The notes under the pieces: model-generated
What the model was told of the DNA's origin: nothing
Database searches by the model: none
The model's input: the letters and a program-made list of their open reading frames with translations, nothing else
Assembly (NCBI RefSeq): GCF_002724055.1
Contig: NZ_BDQY01000012.1
Location: 27,008 to 91,007, forward strand
Source: Tepidibacter mesophilus
GTDB lineage: Bacteria; Bacillota; Clostridia; Peptostreptococcales; Peptostreptococcaceae
DNA: 64,000 bases
Reading direction: 5' to 3'
Shown here: positions 1-8,798 of the stretch, piece by piece
Numbering within the stretch: the first letter of the stretch is position 1
Layout: each line of letters begins with the position of its first letter
Position numbers and translations under genes: made by a program

Positions 1-1651
1 AATGACTAACTACAAGTACAAGATAGTAACATTAAAAGGAGATGTATTTAATTCAGGAGGGTCATTAACTGGAGGTAGCGTTAAGTCGGTAAACAACCTA
101 TTATCTAGAAAAAGAATAATAGAAGAATTTAAAGAAAATATAGAAAAAGAAAAAATAGAAATACAAAATTTATTAGATGATAAGTTAAATAAAGAACAGG
201 AATTAGAAACAAATAAAAATAATATATCTAATTTAGAAGCATCTATACAAGAAAAGGAAAAAATAATTTTTAAAATTAATTCCGATATTAATAATATTAA
301 AGAAGATATAAACTCAATACAACAAACAAAAGCTAAATTAGAAAAAGAAGAACTAGGATTTAATGACAATCTTTCATACACAAATGAATTGATAACTAAA
401 TTAAACGAAGAAATAAAAGAAATTGATATCAAAACATCTCAAATAGAGCAAACTATAAAGGAAATAGATATTAAAAAACAAGAATACAAGCATCAATACG
501 AATCTGATATACAAATTTTAAATGAAGTAAAGCTTGAAATAGCTAAATTAACTCAAGTATATGAAAATAATCAAATTCAAATTCAAATGTCTAAAGATTA
601 CATTCAAGATTTACAAAACAATATTCTTATAAAAGAAAAAGAGATAAAAAGTGCAGATTTGGAGAAACAAAATGTCAGTGAAAAGAAGATTTTAACAAAG
701 GTTGAGAAAGAAGAATTAAATGAACATATGATAGATCTTAATAAAAAGTATGAAGGATATAAAAATGATAAATTAAAAATCGTAAAAGATATAAAAGATA
801 AAAAAGAAAATTTTAAAATAAAAGAAGAAAACTATATTCAATTAAAAGAAAGTATGTATAAAATAGAATCAAAAATAGATAAGCTTGAACTTAGCCAAGA
901 AAATTACTTCAATAAATTATGGGAAGATTATGAGCTTACATTTAAAGATGCTACACAGTTGAAAAATGATGTACTAGAAATAGATAAGAAAAATATAGAA
1001 AATATAAAAAATCAGATAAAGAGAATTGGTAACGTAAACCTTGATTCTATACAGGAATATAAAGAAGTAAAAGAAAGATATGATTTTTATGAAGAGCAAA
1101 AGAAGGATCTTGAAAAATCAATAGAATCAATAGAAAGATTAATAGTAGATCTTGAGTCTAATATGAGAAATGAGTTTAGCGTTAACTTTGATAAGATAAA
1201 TAAGCATTACATGGTTATTTACAAAAAACTATTTGGCGGAGGATATGGAGAACTTAAAATAGTAGATCCATCCAATATTTTGCAAAGTGATATAGAAATA
1301 GTAGCACAACCTCCTGGTAAAAAGCTTAAAAATATAAACCTTTTATCTGGAGGAGAAAAAGCATTAACAGCAATAGCTATATTGTTTAGTATAATAAGGA
1401 CAAGACCTACACCATTTTGTGTCTTAGACGAGATTGAAGCACCTCTTGACGATGCTAATATTTATAGATATGGAGAATTCTTAAGAGGACTATCTACAGA
1501 AACTCAATTCATAGCTATAACTCATAGAAGAGGAACTATGCAGGTATCAGATTACATATATGGTGTGACTATGGAACAAAAAGCAATATCTAAAGTACTT
1601 AGTCTAAAACTAGAACAAGCACAACAATTAACTAATGAAAATGTGAGCTAG
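1..1651 (+). CDS. smc: Chromosome partition protein SMC, C-terminal part (5' end outside window)
   Basis: C-terminal part of the SMC ATPase that, with ScpA/ScpB, organises and segregates the chromosome. The gene is already open at base 1; the ATG at base 2 is internal, since the following residues (YKIVTLKGD...GGSLTGG) are the usual exit from the SMC hinge. Then comes a roughly 300-residue coiled coil rich in K/E/I, and a C-terminal ATPase head with the ABC signature LLSGGEKALTAIAI (about residues 447-460 of this part) and Walker B FCVLDEIEAPLDDAN with the catalytic glutamate. It ends 10 bases before the ftsY start, and ftsY has its own strong Shine-Dalgarno site, so smc and ftsY are probably one transcript, the standard Firmicutes arrangement. 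Confidence 0.95.
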   Translation, partial: MTNYKYKIVTLKGDVFNSGGSLTGGSVKSVNNLLSRKRIIEEFKENIEKEKIEIQNLLDDKLNKEQELETNKNNISNLEASIQEKEKIIFKINSDINNIKEDINSIQQTKAKLEKEELGFNDNLSYTNELITKLNEEIKEIDIKTSQIEQTIKEIDIKKQEYKHQYESDIQILNEVKLEIAKLTQVYENNQIQIQMSKDYIQDLQNNILIKEKEIKSADLEKQNVSEKKILTKVEKEELNEHMIDLNKKYEGYKNDKLKIVKDIKDKKENFKIKEENYIQLKESMYKIESKIDKLELSQENYFNKLWEDYELTFKDATQLKNDVLEIDKKNIENIKNQIKRIGNVNLDSIQEYKEVKERYDFYEEQKKDLEKSIESIERLIVDLESNMRNEFSVNFDKINKHYMVIYKKLFGGGYGELKIVDPSNILQSDIEIVAQPPGKKLKNINLLSGGEKALTAIAILFSIIRTRPTPFCVLDEIEAPLDDANIYRYGEFLRGLSTETQFIAITHRRGTMQVSDYIYGVTMEQKAISKVLSLKLEQAQQLTNENVS

Positions 1652-1661
1652 GAGGTAAATT

Positions 1662-2879
1662 ATGTTAAAGAAAATACTTGATAAGTTTAAGAAAAAAGAT
1701 CAAGAAATAGAGCAAGAAATACAAGAGCAAGAAATAGAACAAGAAATTGAAGAACAAGAGATAGAACAAGTGATTGAAGAAATTACGGAAGAAGAGTCTG
1801 AAGAAGAAGTTAAAGAGGAAGCATATCAAGAACCTATACAGGAAGTTAAAGAAGGACTTAAAGTAGATGAAATAAGTGTTGACGAATACGTCGAACAAGA
1901 TTTAGAAGAAGTAATAGAGGAGAAATTAGAAGAACTTAAAGAAGCTGAAGAAGAATCCAAAGTGAGTTTGTTCTCAAGACTTAAAGATGGTTTGTCTAAA
2001 ACAAAAAAAGGGATAACAGATAGGGTAGATCAACTTTTAAAAGCATATGTAAAGGTGGATGAAGAACTATTTGAGGATTTAGAAGAAATACTTATAACAT
2101 CAGATGTTGGTGTTAATACTACAATGGATATTGTAGAGCAGCTTAGAGATAGAGTAAAAAGTAAAAAAATAACTGAGGCAATAGATGTTAGAGATGAGCT
2201 TAAGGAAATACTTTCTGATATATTAGGTGATGAACAATCAAATCTTAATATAGAACCAGCTCCAGCTATTATATTAGTTGTCGGTGTTAATGGAGTAGGA
2301 AAAACTACTACTATAGGGAAAATGGCTAATAGATTTAAAAAAGAAGGAAAGAATGTACTGTTGGCTGCTGGGGATACATTTAGAGCTGCTGCAATAGATC
2401 AATTGCAAGTTTGGGCAGATAGAGTTGGAGTGGATATGATAAACCACTCAGAGGGATCAGATCCTGGGGCTGTAATATTTGATGCAATAGCTGCAGCTAA
2501 ATCTAGAAAGGCAGACGTATTAATATGTGATACGGCTGGTAGACTTCATAATAAGAAAAATCTTATGAATGAATTGGGGAAGGTATTTAAAATTGTAGAT
2601 AGAGAATACCCACAAGCTATAAGAGAAGTTTTACTTGTAGTAGATGCTACAACTGGCCAAAATGCTGTCTCTCAAGCTAAGGTATTTAAAGAAGCTGCTA
2701 ATATAACTGGTATAGTACTTACAAAACTTGATGGAACTGCAAAAGGTGGAGTAGTACTTGCAGTAAAATCAGAACTTGATGTACCTGTTAAGCTTATAGG
2801 AGTTGGAGAAAAAATGGAAGATCTTCAAGATTTTAATGCTAAAGATTTTGTAAAAGCATTATTTGGTGACGAAAATTAA
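1662..2879 (+). CDS. ftsY: Signal recognition particle receptor FtsY
   Basis: SRP receptor GTPase that docks the Ffh-ribosome-nascent chain complex at the membrane translocon. The first 95 residues form a very acidic, repetitive E/Q/I-rich A-domain (repeats of QEIEQEIEEQ type), then the helical N domain and the GTPase G domain: P-loop GVNGVGKTTTIGKMA (about residues 208-222), DTFRAAAIDQL, DTAGR, TKLDGTAKGG and the closing GVGEKMEDLQDF, all diagnostic of FtsY. The A-domain is longer and more repetitive than in Bacillus FtsY. The start ATG is preceded by AGGAGG with 7-base spacing. Confidence 0.97.
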   Translation: MLKKILDKFKKKDQEIEQEIQEQEIEQEIEEQEIEQVIEEITEEESEEEVKEEAYQEPIQEVKEGLKVDEISVDEYVEQDLEEVIEEKLEELKEAEEESKVSLFSRLKDGLSKTKKGITDRVDQLLKAYVKVDEELFEDLEEILITSDVGVNTTMDIVEQLRDRVKSKKITEAIDVRDELKEILSDILGDEQSNLNIEPAPAIILVVGVNGVGKTTTIGKMANRFKKEGKNVLLAAGDTFRAAAIDQLQVWADRVGVDMINHSEGSDPGAVIFDAIAAAKSRKADVLICDTAGRLHNKKNLMNELGKVFKIVDREYPQAIREVLLVVDATTGQNAVSQAKVFKEAANITGIVLTKLDGTAKGGVVLAVKSELDVPVKLIGVGEKMEDLQDFNAKDFVKALFGDEN

Positions 2880-2888
2880 TAAAAATTA

Positions 2889-2917
2889 TTGACAAGATGA
2901 ATTATCTGATATAAAAT
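2889..2917 (+). promoter_or_regulatory. Sigma-A-type promoter ahead of ylxM-ffh
   Basis: A perfect -35 box TTGACA at 2889-2894, a 17-base spacer and TAAAAT at 2912-2917 lie in the 91-base gap between ftsY and ylxM. This allows the SRP genes and following ribosomal genes to be transcribed separately from smc-ftsY. Confidence 0.55.
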
Positions 2918-2922
2918 ACATC

Positions 2923-2944
2923 TGTAAAGGCGACAAGCTTTACA
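2923..2944 (+). promoter_or_regulatory. Small hairpin in ylxM 5' leader
   Basis: TGTAAAG (2923-2929) pairs with CTTTACA (2938-2944) around an 8-base loop, just after the predicted -10 box and at or just after the likely transcription start. There is no T-run, so it is not an intrinsic terminator; it could be an operator dyad or a 5'-end stabilising hairpin. Confidence 0.3.
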
Positions 2945-2970
2945 CTTATAATTCTTTGGGAAGTGTTAAT

Positions 2971-3339
2971 ATGGAATTAAACAAAGTCATAGAGATTGGT
3001 ATTTTATTCGATTTTTATAAAGAACTTTTAACTGAAAAACAAAGAGAAGCAGTTAATCTATACTATAATGAAGATTATTCATTAGGTGAGATTAGCGAAA
3101 ATCTTAAAATTTCAAGACAAGGGGTCTATGACACTTTAAAAAGAGCTGAAAAGATTTTACAGGATTATGAAAAAAAATTAAATCTAGTAGAAAAATCCAA
3201 TAAAAGAAATGAGCTAATAGAGAGCTTGTATGAAAAAGTTATTGATATAAAAGAAGAAATTAAAGTTGATAATAATTTTAATGGTTTAGTCCCTAAGATT
3301 GAAAATCTAGAAGAAATTTGTAGGGAGTTGTTGAGATGA
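2971..3339 (+). CDS. ylxM: YlxM, SRP-associated helix-turn-helix protein
   Basis: Small (122-residue) protein of the YlxM/p13 family, nearly always encoded immediately upstream of ffh and reported in streptococci to bind SRP RNA components and modulate the pathway. The N-terminal half resembles a sigma-70 region 4 HTH: LLTEKQREAVNLYYNEDYSL...ISRQGVYDTLKRAE. The ATG at 2971 is preferred over an in-frame TTG at 2956 because GGGAAGTG lies 5-6 bases before it and family members begin MELNKV-like. It overlaps the ffh start by four bases (ATGA), implying translational coupling. Confidence 0.9.
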   Translation: MELNKVIEIGILFDFYKELLTEKQREAVNLYYNEDYSLGEISENLKISRQGVYDTLKRAEKILQDYEKKLNLVEKSNKRNELIESLYEKVIDIKEEIKVDNNFNGLVPKIENLEEICRELLR

Positions 3340-4691
3340 TTTTTGAAGGATTAGCAGAGAAACTTCAAAGTACTCTTGGGAAATTAAAGAGCAAGGGTAA
3401 ATTGAATGAAGCAGATGTTAAAAATGCTATGAGGGAAGTAAAACTTGCACTTCTTGAAGCTGATGTTAACTTTAAGGTTGTAAAAGAATTTGTAAATAAA
3501 GTTAAGGAAAGAGCTGTAGGTCAAGAAGTAATGGAAAGCTTAACTCCAGGACAGCATGTAATAAAGATAGTTAATGAAGAACTTACAGATTTAATGGGAA
3601 ACGTTCAAAGTAAAATAAGCTTTGCATCAAAGCCTCCTACTGTAATAATGTTAGTTGGACTTCAAGGAGCAGGTAAAACTACTACTGGAGGAAAACTAGG
3701 AGGATTACTTAAAAAACAAGGTAAAAAGCCTTTATTAGTAGCCTGTGATGTATACAGACCAGCGGCTATTAAACAGCTACAAGTTGTAGGAAGTCAACTT
3801 GAAATACCTGTTTTTTCAATGGGAGATAAAGAAAATCCTGTTAATATAGCAAAAGAAGGAATTAGCCACGCACTTAATCATAATAACGATGTTGTTATTA
3901 TAGATACAGCTGGTAGACTTCATATAGATGAACTTTTAATGGATGAATTAAAAAATATAAAAACTGAGGTTAAGCCTCATGAAATACTATTAGTTATAGA
4001 TTCTATGACAGGCCAGGATGCTGTAAATGTTGCTGAGAACTTCAATGAAGCATTAGGAATAGATGGAGTTGTTCTTACTAAATTAGATGGAGATACTAGA
4101 GGTGGAGCTGCACTTTCAGTAAGATCTGTTACAAGAAAGCCTATAAAATTTATAGGTATGGGAGAAAAGCTTGATGATTTAGAACCTTTTCACCCAGATA
4201 GAATGGCATCGAGAATTCTTGGAATGGGAGATGTTCTATCATTAATAGAAAAAGCTGAACAAGCTATAGATGTTAAAAAGGCTAAGGAATTAGAAGCCAA
4301 GATTAAAAATCAGGAATTTGATTTTGAAGACTTCTTGACTCAAATGGAACAAGTAAAGAGCTTAGGACCTTTGAATAAGATTATGGAAATGATTCCTGGT
4401 ATGAGTGGATCAAAAGAGTTAAAAAATATAAATTTTGATGATAAAGAAATTCGTAGAATAGAAGCTATCATAAAGTCTATGACTAAAAAAGAAAGAAAGA
4501 ATCCATCAATTCTAAATGCAAGTAGAAGAAGAAGGATTGCAAATGGTAGTGGAACTAAAGTACAAGAGGTTAATAGGCTTGTAAAACAGTTTGAACAAAC
4601 TAAAAAAATGATGAAACAATTTGGAGATTTAGAAAAGAGTATGAAAAAGGGAGGAAAAATGAAACTTCCTTTCTTTGGAAATAAATTATAA
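3336..4691 (+). CDS. ffh: Signal recognition particle protein Ffh
   Basis: SRP54 homologue, the GTPase and signal-sequence binder of the bacterial SRP; it pairs with FtsY and 4.5S/6S RNA. The N domain with ALLEADVNFKVVKEF is followed by the G domain with P-loop GLQGAGKTTTGGKL (about residues 107-120), DVYRPAAIKQL, DTAGR, TKLDGDTRGGAALS and FIGMGEKLDDLEPF. The C-terminal methionine-rich M domain begins near residue 325 (FEDFLTQMEQVKSLGP, MEMIPGMSG) and ends with the basic RRRRIANGSG segment that binds SRP RNA. The 451-residue length is normal. It is coupled to ylxM and followed after 21 bases by rpsP. Confidence 0.97.
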   Translation: MIFEGLAEKLQSTLGKLKSKGKLNEADVKNAMREVKLALLEADVNFKVVKEFVNKVKERAVGQEVMESLTPGQHVIKIVNEELTDLMGNVQSKISFASKPPTVIMLVGLQGAGKTTTGGKLGGLLKKQGKKPLLVACDVYRPAAIKQLQVVGSQLEIPVFSMGDKENPVNIAKEGISHALNHNNDVVIIDTAGRLHIDELLMDELKNIKTEVKPHEILLVIDSMTGQDAVNVAENFNEALGIDGVVLTKLDGDTRGGAALSVRSVTRKPIKFIGMGEKLDDLEPFHPDRMASRILGMGDVLSLIEKAEQAIDVKKAKELEAKIKNQEFDFEDFLTQMEQVKSLGPLNKIMEMIPGMSGSKELKNINFDDKEIRRIEAIIKSMTKKERKNPSILNASRRRRIANGSGTKVQEVNRLVKQFEQTKKMMKQFGDLEKSMKKGGKMKLPFFGNKL

Positions 4692-4712
4692 ATTTTAAGG
4701 GAGGTGAAATAC

Positions 4713-4958
4713 ATGGCAGTTAAGATAAGATTAAAAAGAATGGGTGCTAACAAGAAACCTTTTTATAGAATAGTTGTTGCTGATTCTCGTTCTCCGAGAG
4801 ATGGTAAGTTCATCGAAGAAATCGGATACTACAATCCAGTTTCTCAGCCAAAGCAAATCAAAATAAATGATGAGAGAGCTTCTAAATGGTTAAAAGATGG
4901 TGCTCAACCAACTGATACTGTTAAGTCTTTATTTAAGAAAAACGGAATTATGGAATAG
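4713..4958 (+). CDS. rpsP: 30S ribosomal protein S16
   Basis: Small-subunit ribosomal protein bS16, 81 residues, beginning [20 protein letters not shown] and containing [20 protein letters not shown], which are family hallmarks. The ATG at 4713 follows GGGAGGTG with 7-base spacing; an upstream ATG at 4704 in frame overlaps that Shine-Dalgarno site and is rejected. It sits in the ffh-rpsP-khpA order typical of Firmicutes. Confidence 0.97.
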   Translation: MAVKIRLKRMGANKKPFYRIVVADSRSPRDGKFIEEIGYYNPVSQPKQIKINDERASKWLKDGAQPTDTVKSLFKKNGIME

Positions 4959-4985
4959 ATATCCTTCTAAATAGGAGGTGGTATC

Positions 4986-5216
4986 ATGAGAGAATTGGTA
5001 GAAAAGATAGCTAAAGCTCTAGTTGATAACCCTGATGAAGTTGTTGTTAAAGAGACAGAAGGAACACACTCTATAATCATAGAACTTAGAGTTGCCCAAG
5101 AAGATATGGGTAAGGTTATAGGGAAACAAGGTAGAATAGCTAAAGCTATTAGAACCTTAGTTAAATCTGCAGCTATTAAGCAGAATAAACAAGTTAGTGT
5201 TGAAATTGTTCAATAA
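4986..5216 (+). CDS. khpA: RNA-binding KH-domain protein KhpA (YlqC)
   Basis: 76-residue single-KH-domain RNA-binding protein. The KH GxxG-type loop is visible in GKVIGKQGRIAKAIRTL (residues 42-58). In streptococci and clostridia KhpA forms a heterodimer with KhpB/Jag and affects cell division and mRNA fate. The start follows AGGAGG with a 7-base gap, and the gene ends in a strong intrinsic terminator, so it probably closes the ylxM-ffh-rpsP-khpA transcript. Confidence 0.93.
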   Translation: MRELVEKIAKALVDNPDEVVVKETEGTHSIIIELRVAQEDMGKVIGKQGRIAKAIRTLVKSAAIKQNKQVSVEIVQ

Positions 5217-5247
5217 AAGGATTAGGGTTAACCCTAGTCCTTTTTGT
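5215..5247 (+). terminator. Intrinsic terminator after khpA
   Basis: AAAAGGATTAGGGTT and AACCCTAGTCCTTTT form a nearly perfect stem immediately followed by Ts. It starts inside the khpA stop region and separates khpA from rimM. Confidence 0.85.
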
Positions 5248-5332
5248 GCATAATAAATAGAAATTATACTTATCCATAATTTAAATAGGAATATAATTTC
5301 CTACTCATTATAAAAAAAGGTAGGTAAAAATA

Positions 5333-5836
5333 ATGATAGAATACTTTAATGTTGGGCAGATAGTAAAAGTACAAGGATTAAAAGGTGATATGAGAGTATA
5401 CCCATTAACTGATTATAAAGAGAGATTTGAAGAAATAGACTGGGTATATATTTCAGACGATACTGAAACTAAGTATGAAATAGAAAAGGTAAGATACAAA
5501 GGAAACGTAGTTATTTTAAAAATAAAAGGAATAGATACTATAAATGATGCTGAAAAACTTATAAAAAAATATCTTAAAATACCAAGAGAAAATGCTAGAG
5601 ACCTTGAAGATGATGAGTACTTTATATCTGATTTGATAGGGATAAAAGCATATACAGTAGATGGAGAATATATTGGTGTTTTACATGAAGTATTACAAAC
5701 TGGAGCCAATGATGTTTACTTAATAAAAAATGATGAAAACAAAGAAATATTAATCCCGGCTATTAAAAAATTCGTTCCTGAACTTAGTATTGAAGATAAA
5801 AAAATGATAATAGATCCAATCGAAGGAATGTTATAA
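5333..5836 (+). CDS. rimM: Ribosome maturation factor RimM
   Basis: 16S rRNA processing factor that helps assemble the 30S head domain and binds S19. N-terminal beta-barrel: FNVGQIVKVQGLKGDMRVYP (residues 4-23); C-terminal PRC-barrel part: EDDEYFISDLIGIKAYTVDG...GANDVYLIKN...ILIPAIKKFV...IEGML. Normal length (167 residues). It overlaps trmD by one base (TAATG), so the two are translationally coupled. The A/T-rich 85 bases upstream contain a TATAAT at 5292-5297 enclosed in a TAGGAA/TTCCTA dyad, but no convincing -35 box. Confidence 0.95.
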   Translation: MIEYFNVGQIVKVQGLKGDMRVYPLTDYKERFEEIDWVYISDDTETKYEIEKVRYKGNVVILKIKGIDTINDAEKLIKKYLKIPRENARDLEDDEYFISDLIGIKAYTVDGEYIGVLHEVLQTGANDVYLIKNDENKEILIPAIKKFVPELSIEDKKMIIDPIEGML

Positions 5837-6561
5837 TGAGAATTCACGTAATGACATTATTTCCTCAGATATTTGAATCTTATATAAATGAAAGTATAAT
5901 GAAAAGAGCTAATGATAAAGGTTTAATAGATATAAAACTTTATAACATAAGAGATTTTTCAGGGAATAAGCATAAAAAAGTAGATGATTATCCATATGGT
6001 GGAGGAGCTGGGATGGTTATGACTCCTCAGCCTATATATGATACTTATATGCATATAATACAAAAATTTAATATAAAAGATCCAAAGGTCATATATCTAA
6101 CTCCAAAAGGAAAGGTATACAAGCAGGAAATGGCTGAAAAGTTTTCAACTGACAATGACATAATCCTTTTATGTGGACATTATGAAGGCGTAGACCAAAG
6201 AATAATAGATCTTATAGTAACTCATGAGATATCTATAGGAGATTATGTTTTAACTGGAGGAGAGCTTCCAGCACTTATACTAATAGACTCTATATCAAGA
6301 CTAATATCTGGTGTTTTAGGTCAAGATGAATCTTTTGAAGAAGAATCCTTTAAGGACAATTTACTTGAGTATCCTCACTATACAAGACCTAGAGAATTTA
6401 TGGATGAAAAAGTGCCTGATGTATTGTTATCTGGAAATCATAAAGTTATAGATCAGTGGAGAAGAGAAAAATCTATAGATATAACTATACAAAAAAGACC
6501 TGATTTGATGAAAAAAGCTGCATTAACAGATAAAGATAAGAAATATATACGAAAAAAATAA
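5836..6561 (+). CDS. trmD: tRNA (guanine-N1)-methyltransferase TrmD
   Basis: SPOUT-family enzyme making m1G37 in tRNAs that read CNN/CGG codons, using S-adenosylmethionine, to prevent frameshifting. Visible motifs: YPYGGGAGMVMTPQPIYD (about residues 53-70), the trefoil-knot cofactor site LLCGHYEGVDQRI and SIGDYVLTGGELPAL, and the C-terminal YTRPREF...VPDVLLSGNHKVID. 241 residues, normal length. Coupled to rimM by a one-base overlap, followed by a promoter-plus-leader before rplS. Confidence 0.97.
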   Translation: MRIHVMTLFPQIFESYINESIMKRANDKGLIDIKLYNIRDFSGNKHKKVDDYPYGGGAGMVMTPQPIYDTYMHIIQKFNIKDPKVIYLTPKGKVYKQEMAEKFSTDNDIILLCGHYEGVDQRIIDLIVTHEISIGDYVLTGGELPALILIDSISRLISGVLGQDESFEEESFKDNLLEYPHYTRPREFMDEKVPDVLLSGNHKVIDQWRREKSIDITIQKRPDLMKKAALTDKDKKYIRKK

Positions 6562-6568
6562 AAAACTA

Positions 6569-6597
6569 TTGTAAATAGTAAAAAAAAATGATAAAAT
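6569..6597 (+). promoter_or_regulatory. Candidate promoter for rplS
   Basis: TTGTAA (6569-6574), 17-base A-rich spacer and TAAAAT (6592-6597). It sits just before the L19 leader-like structure, giving rplS an individual transcription start near 6604. Confidence 0.45.
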
Positions 6598-6610
6598 TTA
6601 ATGGTTGAAA

Positions 6611-6660
6611 ATAACGGGCGTTCCTCTGTTATTAGAAGTATTAAGAACGTCTATGATTAG
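6611..6660 (+). ncRNA. Putative L19 ribosomal-protein leader RNA
   Basis: The rplS 5' UTR contains AACGGGCGTTCCTCTGTTA and, further down, AAGAACGTCTATGA; GGCGTTC and GAACGTC pair, and a smaller helix forms between. Firmicutes rplS genes commonly carry the L19 leader, an autoregulatory structure thought to bind L19. Assignment is from position and the pairing by eye; a covariance-model match was not run. Confidence 0.55.
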
Positions 6661-6671
6661 GAGGAAGAAAG

Positions 6672-7013
6672 ATGGATATATTAAGAGCTATTGAGCAAGA
6701 ACAACTTAAGAAAGAAATACCTACATTTGGAACTGGTGATACTGTAAAAGTACACATCAAAATCAAAGAGGGTAAAAGAGAAAGAGTTCAGATATTTGAA
6801 GGAGTAGTTATCAAAAGACAAGGTGGAGGAGCTAGAGAGACTTTCACTGTAAGAAAGATATCTTTTGGTGTAGGTGTTGAAAAGGTATTACCTGTTCACT
6901 CTCCAAAAATCGAAAAAATCGAAGTAGTTAGAAAAGGTAAAGTTAGAAGAGCTAAAATCTACTACATCCGTGAAAGAGTTGGAAAGAAAGCTAAAATTAA
7001 AGAAGCTAAGTAA
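6672..7013 (+). CDS. rplS: 50S ribosomal protein L19
   Basis: Large-subunit ribosomal protein bL19 located at the 30S-50S interface. 113 residues with [59 protein letters not shown] and the C-terminal [17 protein letters not shown]. Start follows AGGAGGAA. Flanked by its own promoter/leader and its own terminator, so it is likely monocistronic. Confidence 0.97.
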   Translation: MDILRAIEQEQLKKEIPTFGTGDTVKVHIKIKEGKRERVQIFEGVVIKRQGGGARETFTVRKISFGVGVEKVLPVHSPKIEKIEVVRKGKVRRAKIYYIRERVGKKAKIKEAK

Positions 7014-7019
7014 TTTAAT

Positions 7020-7043
7020 GGGACTGTTTTTCAGTCCCTTTTA
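7020..7043 (+). terminator. Intrinsic terminator after rplS
   Basis: GGGACTG-TTTTT-CAGTCCC stem-loop followed by TTTT. Confidence 0.9.
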
Positions 7044-7085
7044 ATATATATATGAAAAATTATAATATAAGATGGATGTGATAAT

Positions 7086-7964
7086 ATGGAAAATATGGAT
7101 AATAGAATGAATATAAACTGGTATCCAGGACATATGAAAAAAACCAAAGAGTCATTACAAAAAAACTTAAAATTAATAGATGTAGTAGTAGAGTTATTAG
7201 ATAGTAGAATTCCATTTAGTAGTAAAAACCCAGATGTAGATAATATAATAAAGGATAAGCCAAAAGTTGTAGTTTTAAACAAGTTTGATATGGCAGACCC
7301 AGGCAAGATAAAATTATGGCAAGACTACTATGAAGCACAAGGCGTTAAGGCCATACCTGTAAATACAATCTCTGGAAAAGGTGTAGATAAGATAATACAA
7401 GAATGTAGAGAAGCTATAAGAGAAAAGATGGAGGCCTTAATAAAAAAAGGAAGAAAAGAGAGAGCTATTAGACTTATGATAGTTGGAGTTCCAAATGTGG
7501 GAAAATCAACACTTATAAATAAACTTGCAGGAAGAAAAAGCACTCAAACTGGAGATAGACCTGGAGTTACAAAGGGAAATCAATGGGTTAAATTAAAGGG
7601 AAACTTAGAACTTTTAGATACACCTGGAATACTTTGGCCAAGATTTGAAGATGAAAATGTAGCTATGAATTTAGCATTTACTAGAGCTATAAAAGATGAG
7701 ATATTAGATGTAGAAACACTAGCTTTAAGATTTATAGAAAAGATGGTAGATATATACCCTGAGAATTTAAAAGAAAGATATAAGCTAGAAGAATTAGGTC
7801 AAACACCTCTTGAAACTATGGAGATGATAGGTGTTAAGAGAGGATGTCTAATGGCACGTAAGGAAATAGACTATACAAGAGTTGCAAAGATAGTTTTAAA
7901 TGAATTTAGAGAAGGCAAAACAGGGAAAATGACTTTAGAAGTACCTCAGGACTTTGAAAAATAA
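7086..7964 (+). CDS. rbgA: Ribosome biogenesis GTPase RbgA (YlqF)
   Basis: Circularly permuted GTPase essential in Bacillus for late 50S assembly (uL16 incorporation). Motif order is the permuted one: NWYPGHMKKTKESL, DVVVELLDSRIPFSSKNP, LNKFDMADP (G4, about residues 62-70), then P-loop GVPNVGKSTLINKL (G1, about 140-153) and DTPGILWPR (G3). The C-terminal helical domain (LEELGQTPLETMEMIGVKRGC) is present. The start at 7086 has GGATGTGA 7 bases upstream; Met at 7107 (MNINWYPGH) matches some relatives' start and remains possible. Confidence 0.95.
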   Translation: MENMDNRMNINWYPGHMKKTKESLQKNLKLIDVVVELLDSRIPFSSKNPDVDNIIKDKPKVVVLNKFDMADPGKIKLWQDYYEAQGVKAIPVNTISGKGVDKIIQECREAIREKMEALIKKGRKERAIRLMIVGVPNVGKSTLINKLAGRKSTQTGDRPGVTKGNQWVKLKGNLELLDTPGILWPRFEDENVAMNLAFTRAIKDEILDVETLALRFIEKMVDIYPENLKERYKLEELGQTPLETMEMIGVKRGCLMARKEIDYTRVAKIVLNEFREGKTGKMTLEVPQDFEK

Positions 7965-7967
7965 TCT

Positions 7968-8000
7968 AGAGAAAGAATTAATTCTTTCTCTATTTTTATA
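7968..8000 (+). terminator. Intrinsic terminator after rbgA
   Basis: AGAGAAAGAATT and AATTCTTTCTCT form a perfect stem followed by ATTTTTAT. Confidence 0.8.
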
Positions 8001-8017
8001 TAAAAGGAGAGAAAAAT

Positions 8018-8797
8018 ATGTTTGATAATATGAAAGTAAAGGATATAAATGATTTTATAAATAATGTAGATGAAAATGATTATATGAAATATATAGATAT
8101 TTTGAGTAAAGATGGGAGAAAGTCTGTTCAAAAGATAGCGCTTAAATTATCTAAGAAATTAGATGATTTAAGAAAAGAGGAAGAGAGAATACATAGAATA
8201 AAGGAATTTGAAAGATGGTCTTATTCAAAAGGATATACTTATATAGGTGGAATAGATGAAGCAGGAAGAGGGCCTTTAGCGGGACCTGTTGTAGCAGCTG
8301 TTGTTGTATTTGATAAGGATGTGGATATAAAGTATATAAATGATTCTAAAAAATTAAGTGAAGAAAAGCGAAATGAATTATTTGAAATAATAAAAAATGA
8401 GGCTCTAGATTATGGTGTAGGAATAGTTGATAATGATAGGATAGATGAAATAAATATATTAAATGCTACATACCTTGCTATGAAAAAAGCTATAAATAAT
8501 TTAAAGAATAAACCGGATTGTTTATTAATAGATGCGGTTACTATACCTAATATAGAAATAGCACAAAAAGCTATAATAAAAGGAGATAGTAAATCCATAT
8601 CAATAGCAGCAGCTAGTATTTTAGCTAAGGTAACAAGGGATAAACTTATGTATGAATATGACGATAAATATAGTGAGTATGGATTTTCAAAGCATAAAGG
8701 GTATGGAACAAAAGAGCATTATGAAGCTATTAAAACTTATGGGATAACTCCTATCCATAGAAGGTCCTTTCTCAAATCTATTTTAAACGGAGACTAA
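8018..8797 (+). CDS. rnhB: Ribonuclease HII
   Basis: Removes ribonucleotides from DNA and RNA-DNA hybrids, Mn/Mg-dependent. The RNase HII core carries GGIDEAGRGPLAGPVVAAVV (acidic pair D-E at about residues 79-80), INDSKKLSEEKR, the third acidic residue in CLLIDAVTIP, then KGDSKSISIAAASILAKVTRD and the C-terminal GFSKHKGYGTKEHYEAI. An extra N-terminal stretch of about 70 residues (MKVKDINDFINNVDENDY...) is typical of Firmicutes RnhB. 259 residues. One base separates its stop from the next start. Confidence 0.96.
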   Translation: MFDNMKVKDINDFINNVDENDYMKYIDILSKDGRKSVQKIALKLSKKLDDLRKEEERIHRIKEFERWSYSKGYTYIGGIDEAGRGPLAGPVVAAVVVFDKDVDIKYINDSKKLSEEKRNELFEIIKNEALDYGVGIVDNDRIDEINILNATYLAMKKAINNLKNKPDCLLIDAVTIPNIEIAQKAIIKGDSKSISIAAASILAKVTRDKLMYEYDDKYSEYGFSKHKGYGTKEHYEAIKTYGITPIHRRSFLKSILNGD

Positions 8798-8798
8798 T

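Noticed and set aside
10..432. Minus-strand open frame inside smc
   Set aside because: Antisense shadow of a K/E-rich coiled coil; F/L/I/S-rich product with no ribosome-binding site. The same applies to the other minus-strand frames throughout, including those opposite the alanine-rich VgrG region at 33636-33944 and 38074-38574.
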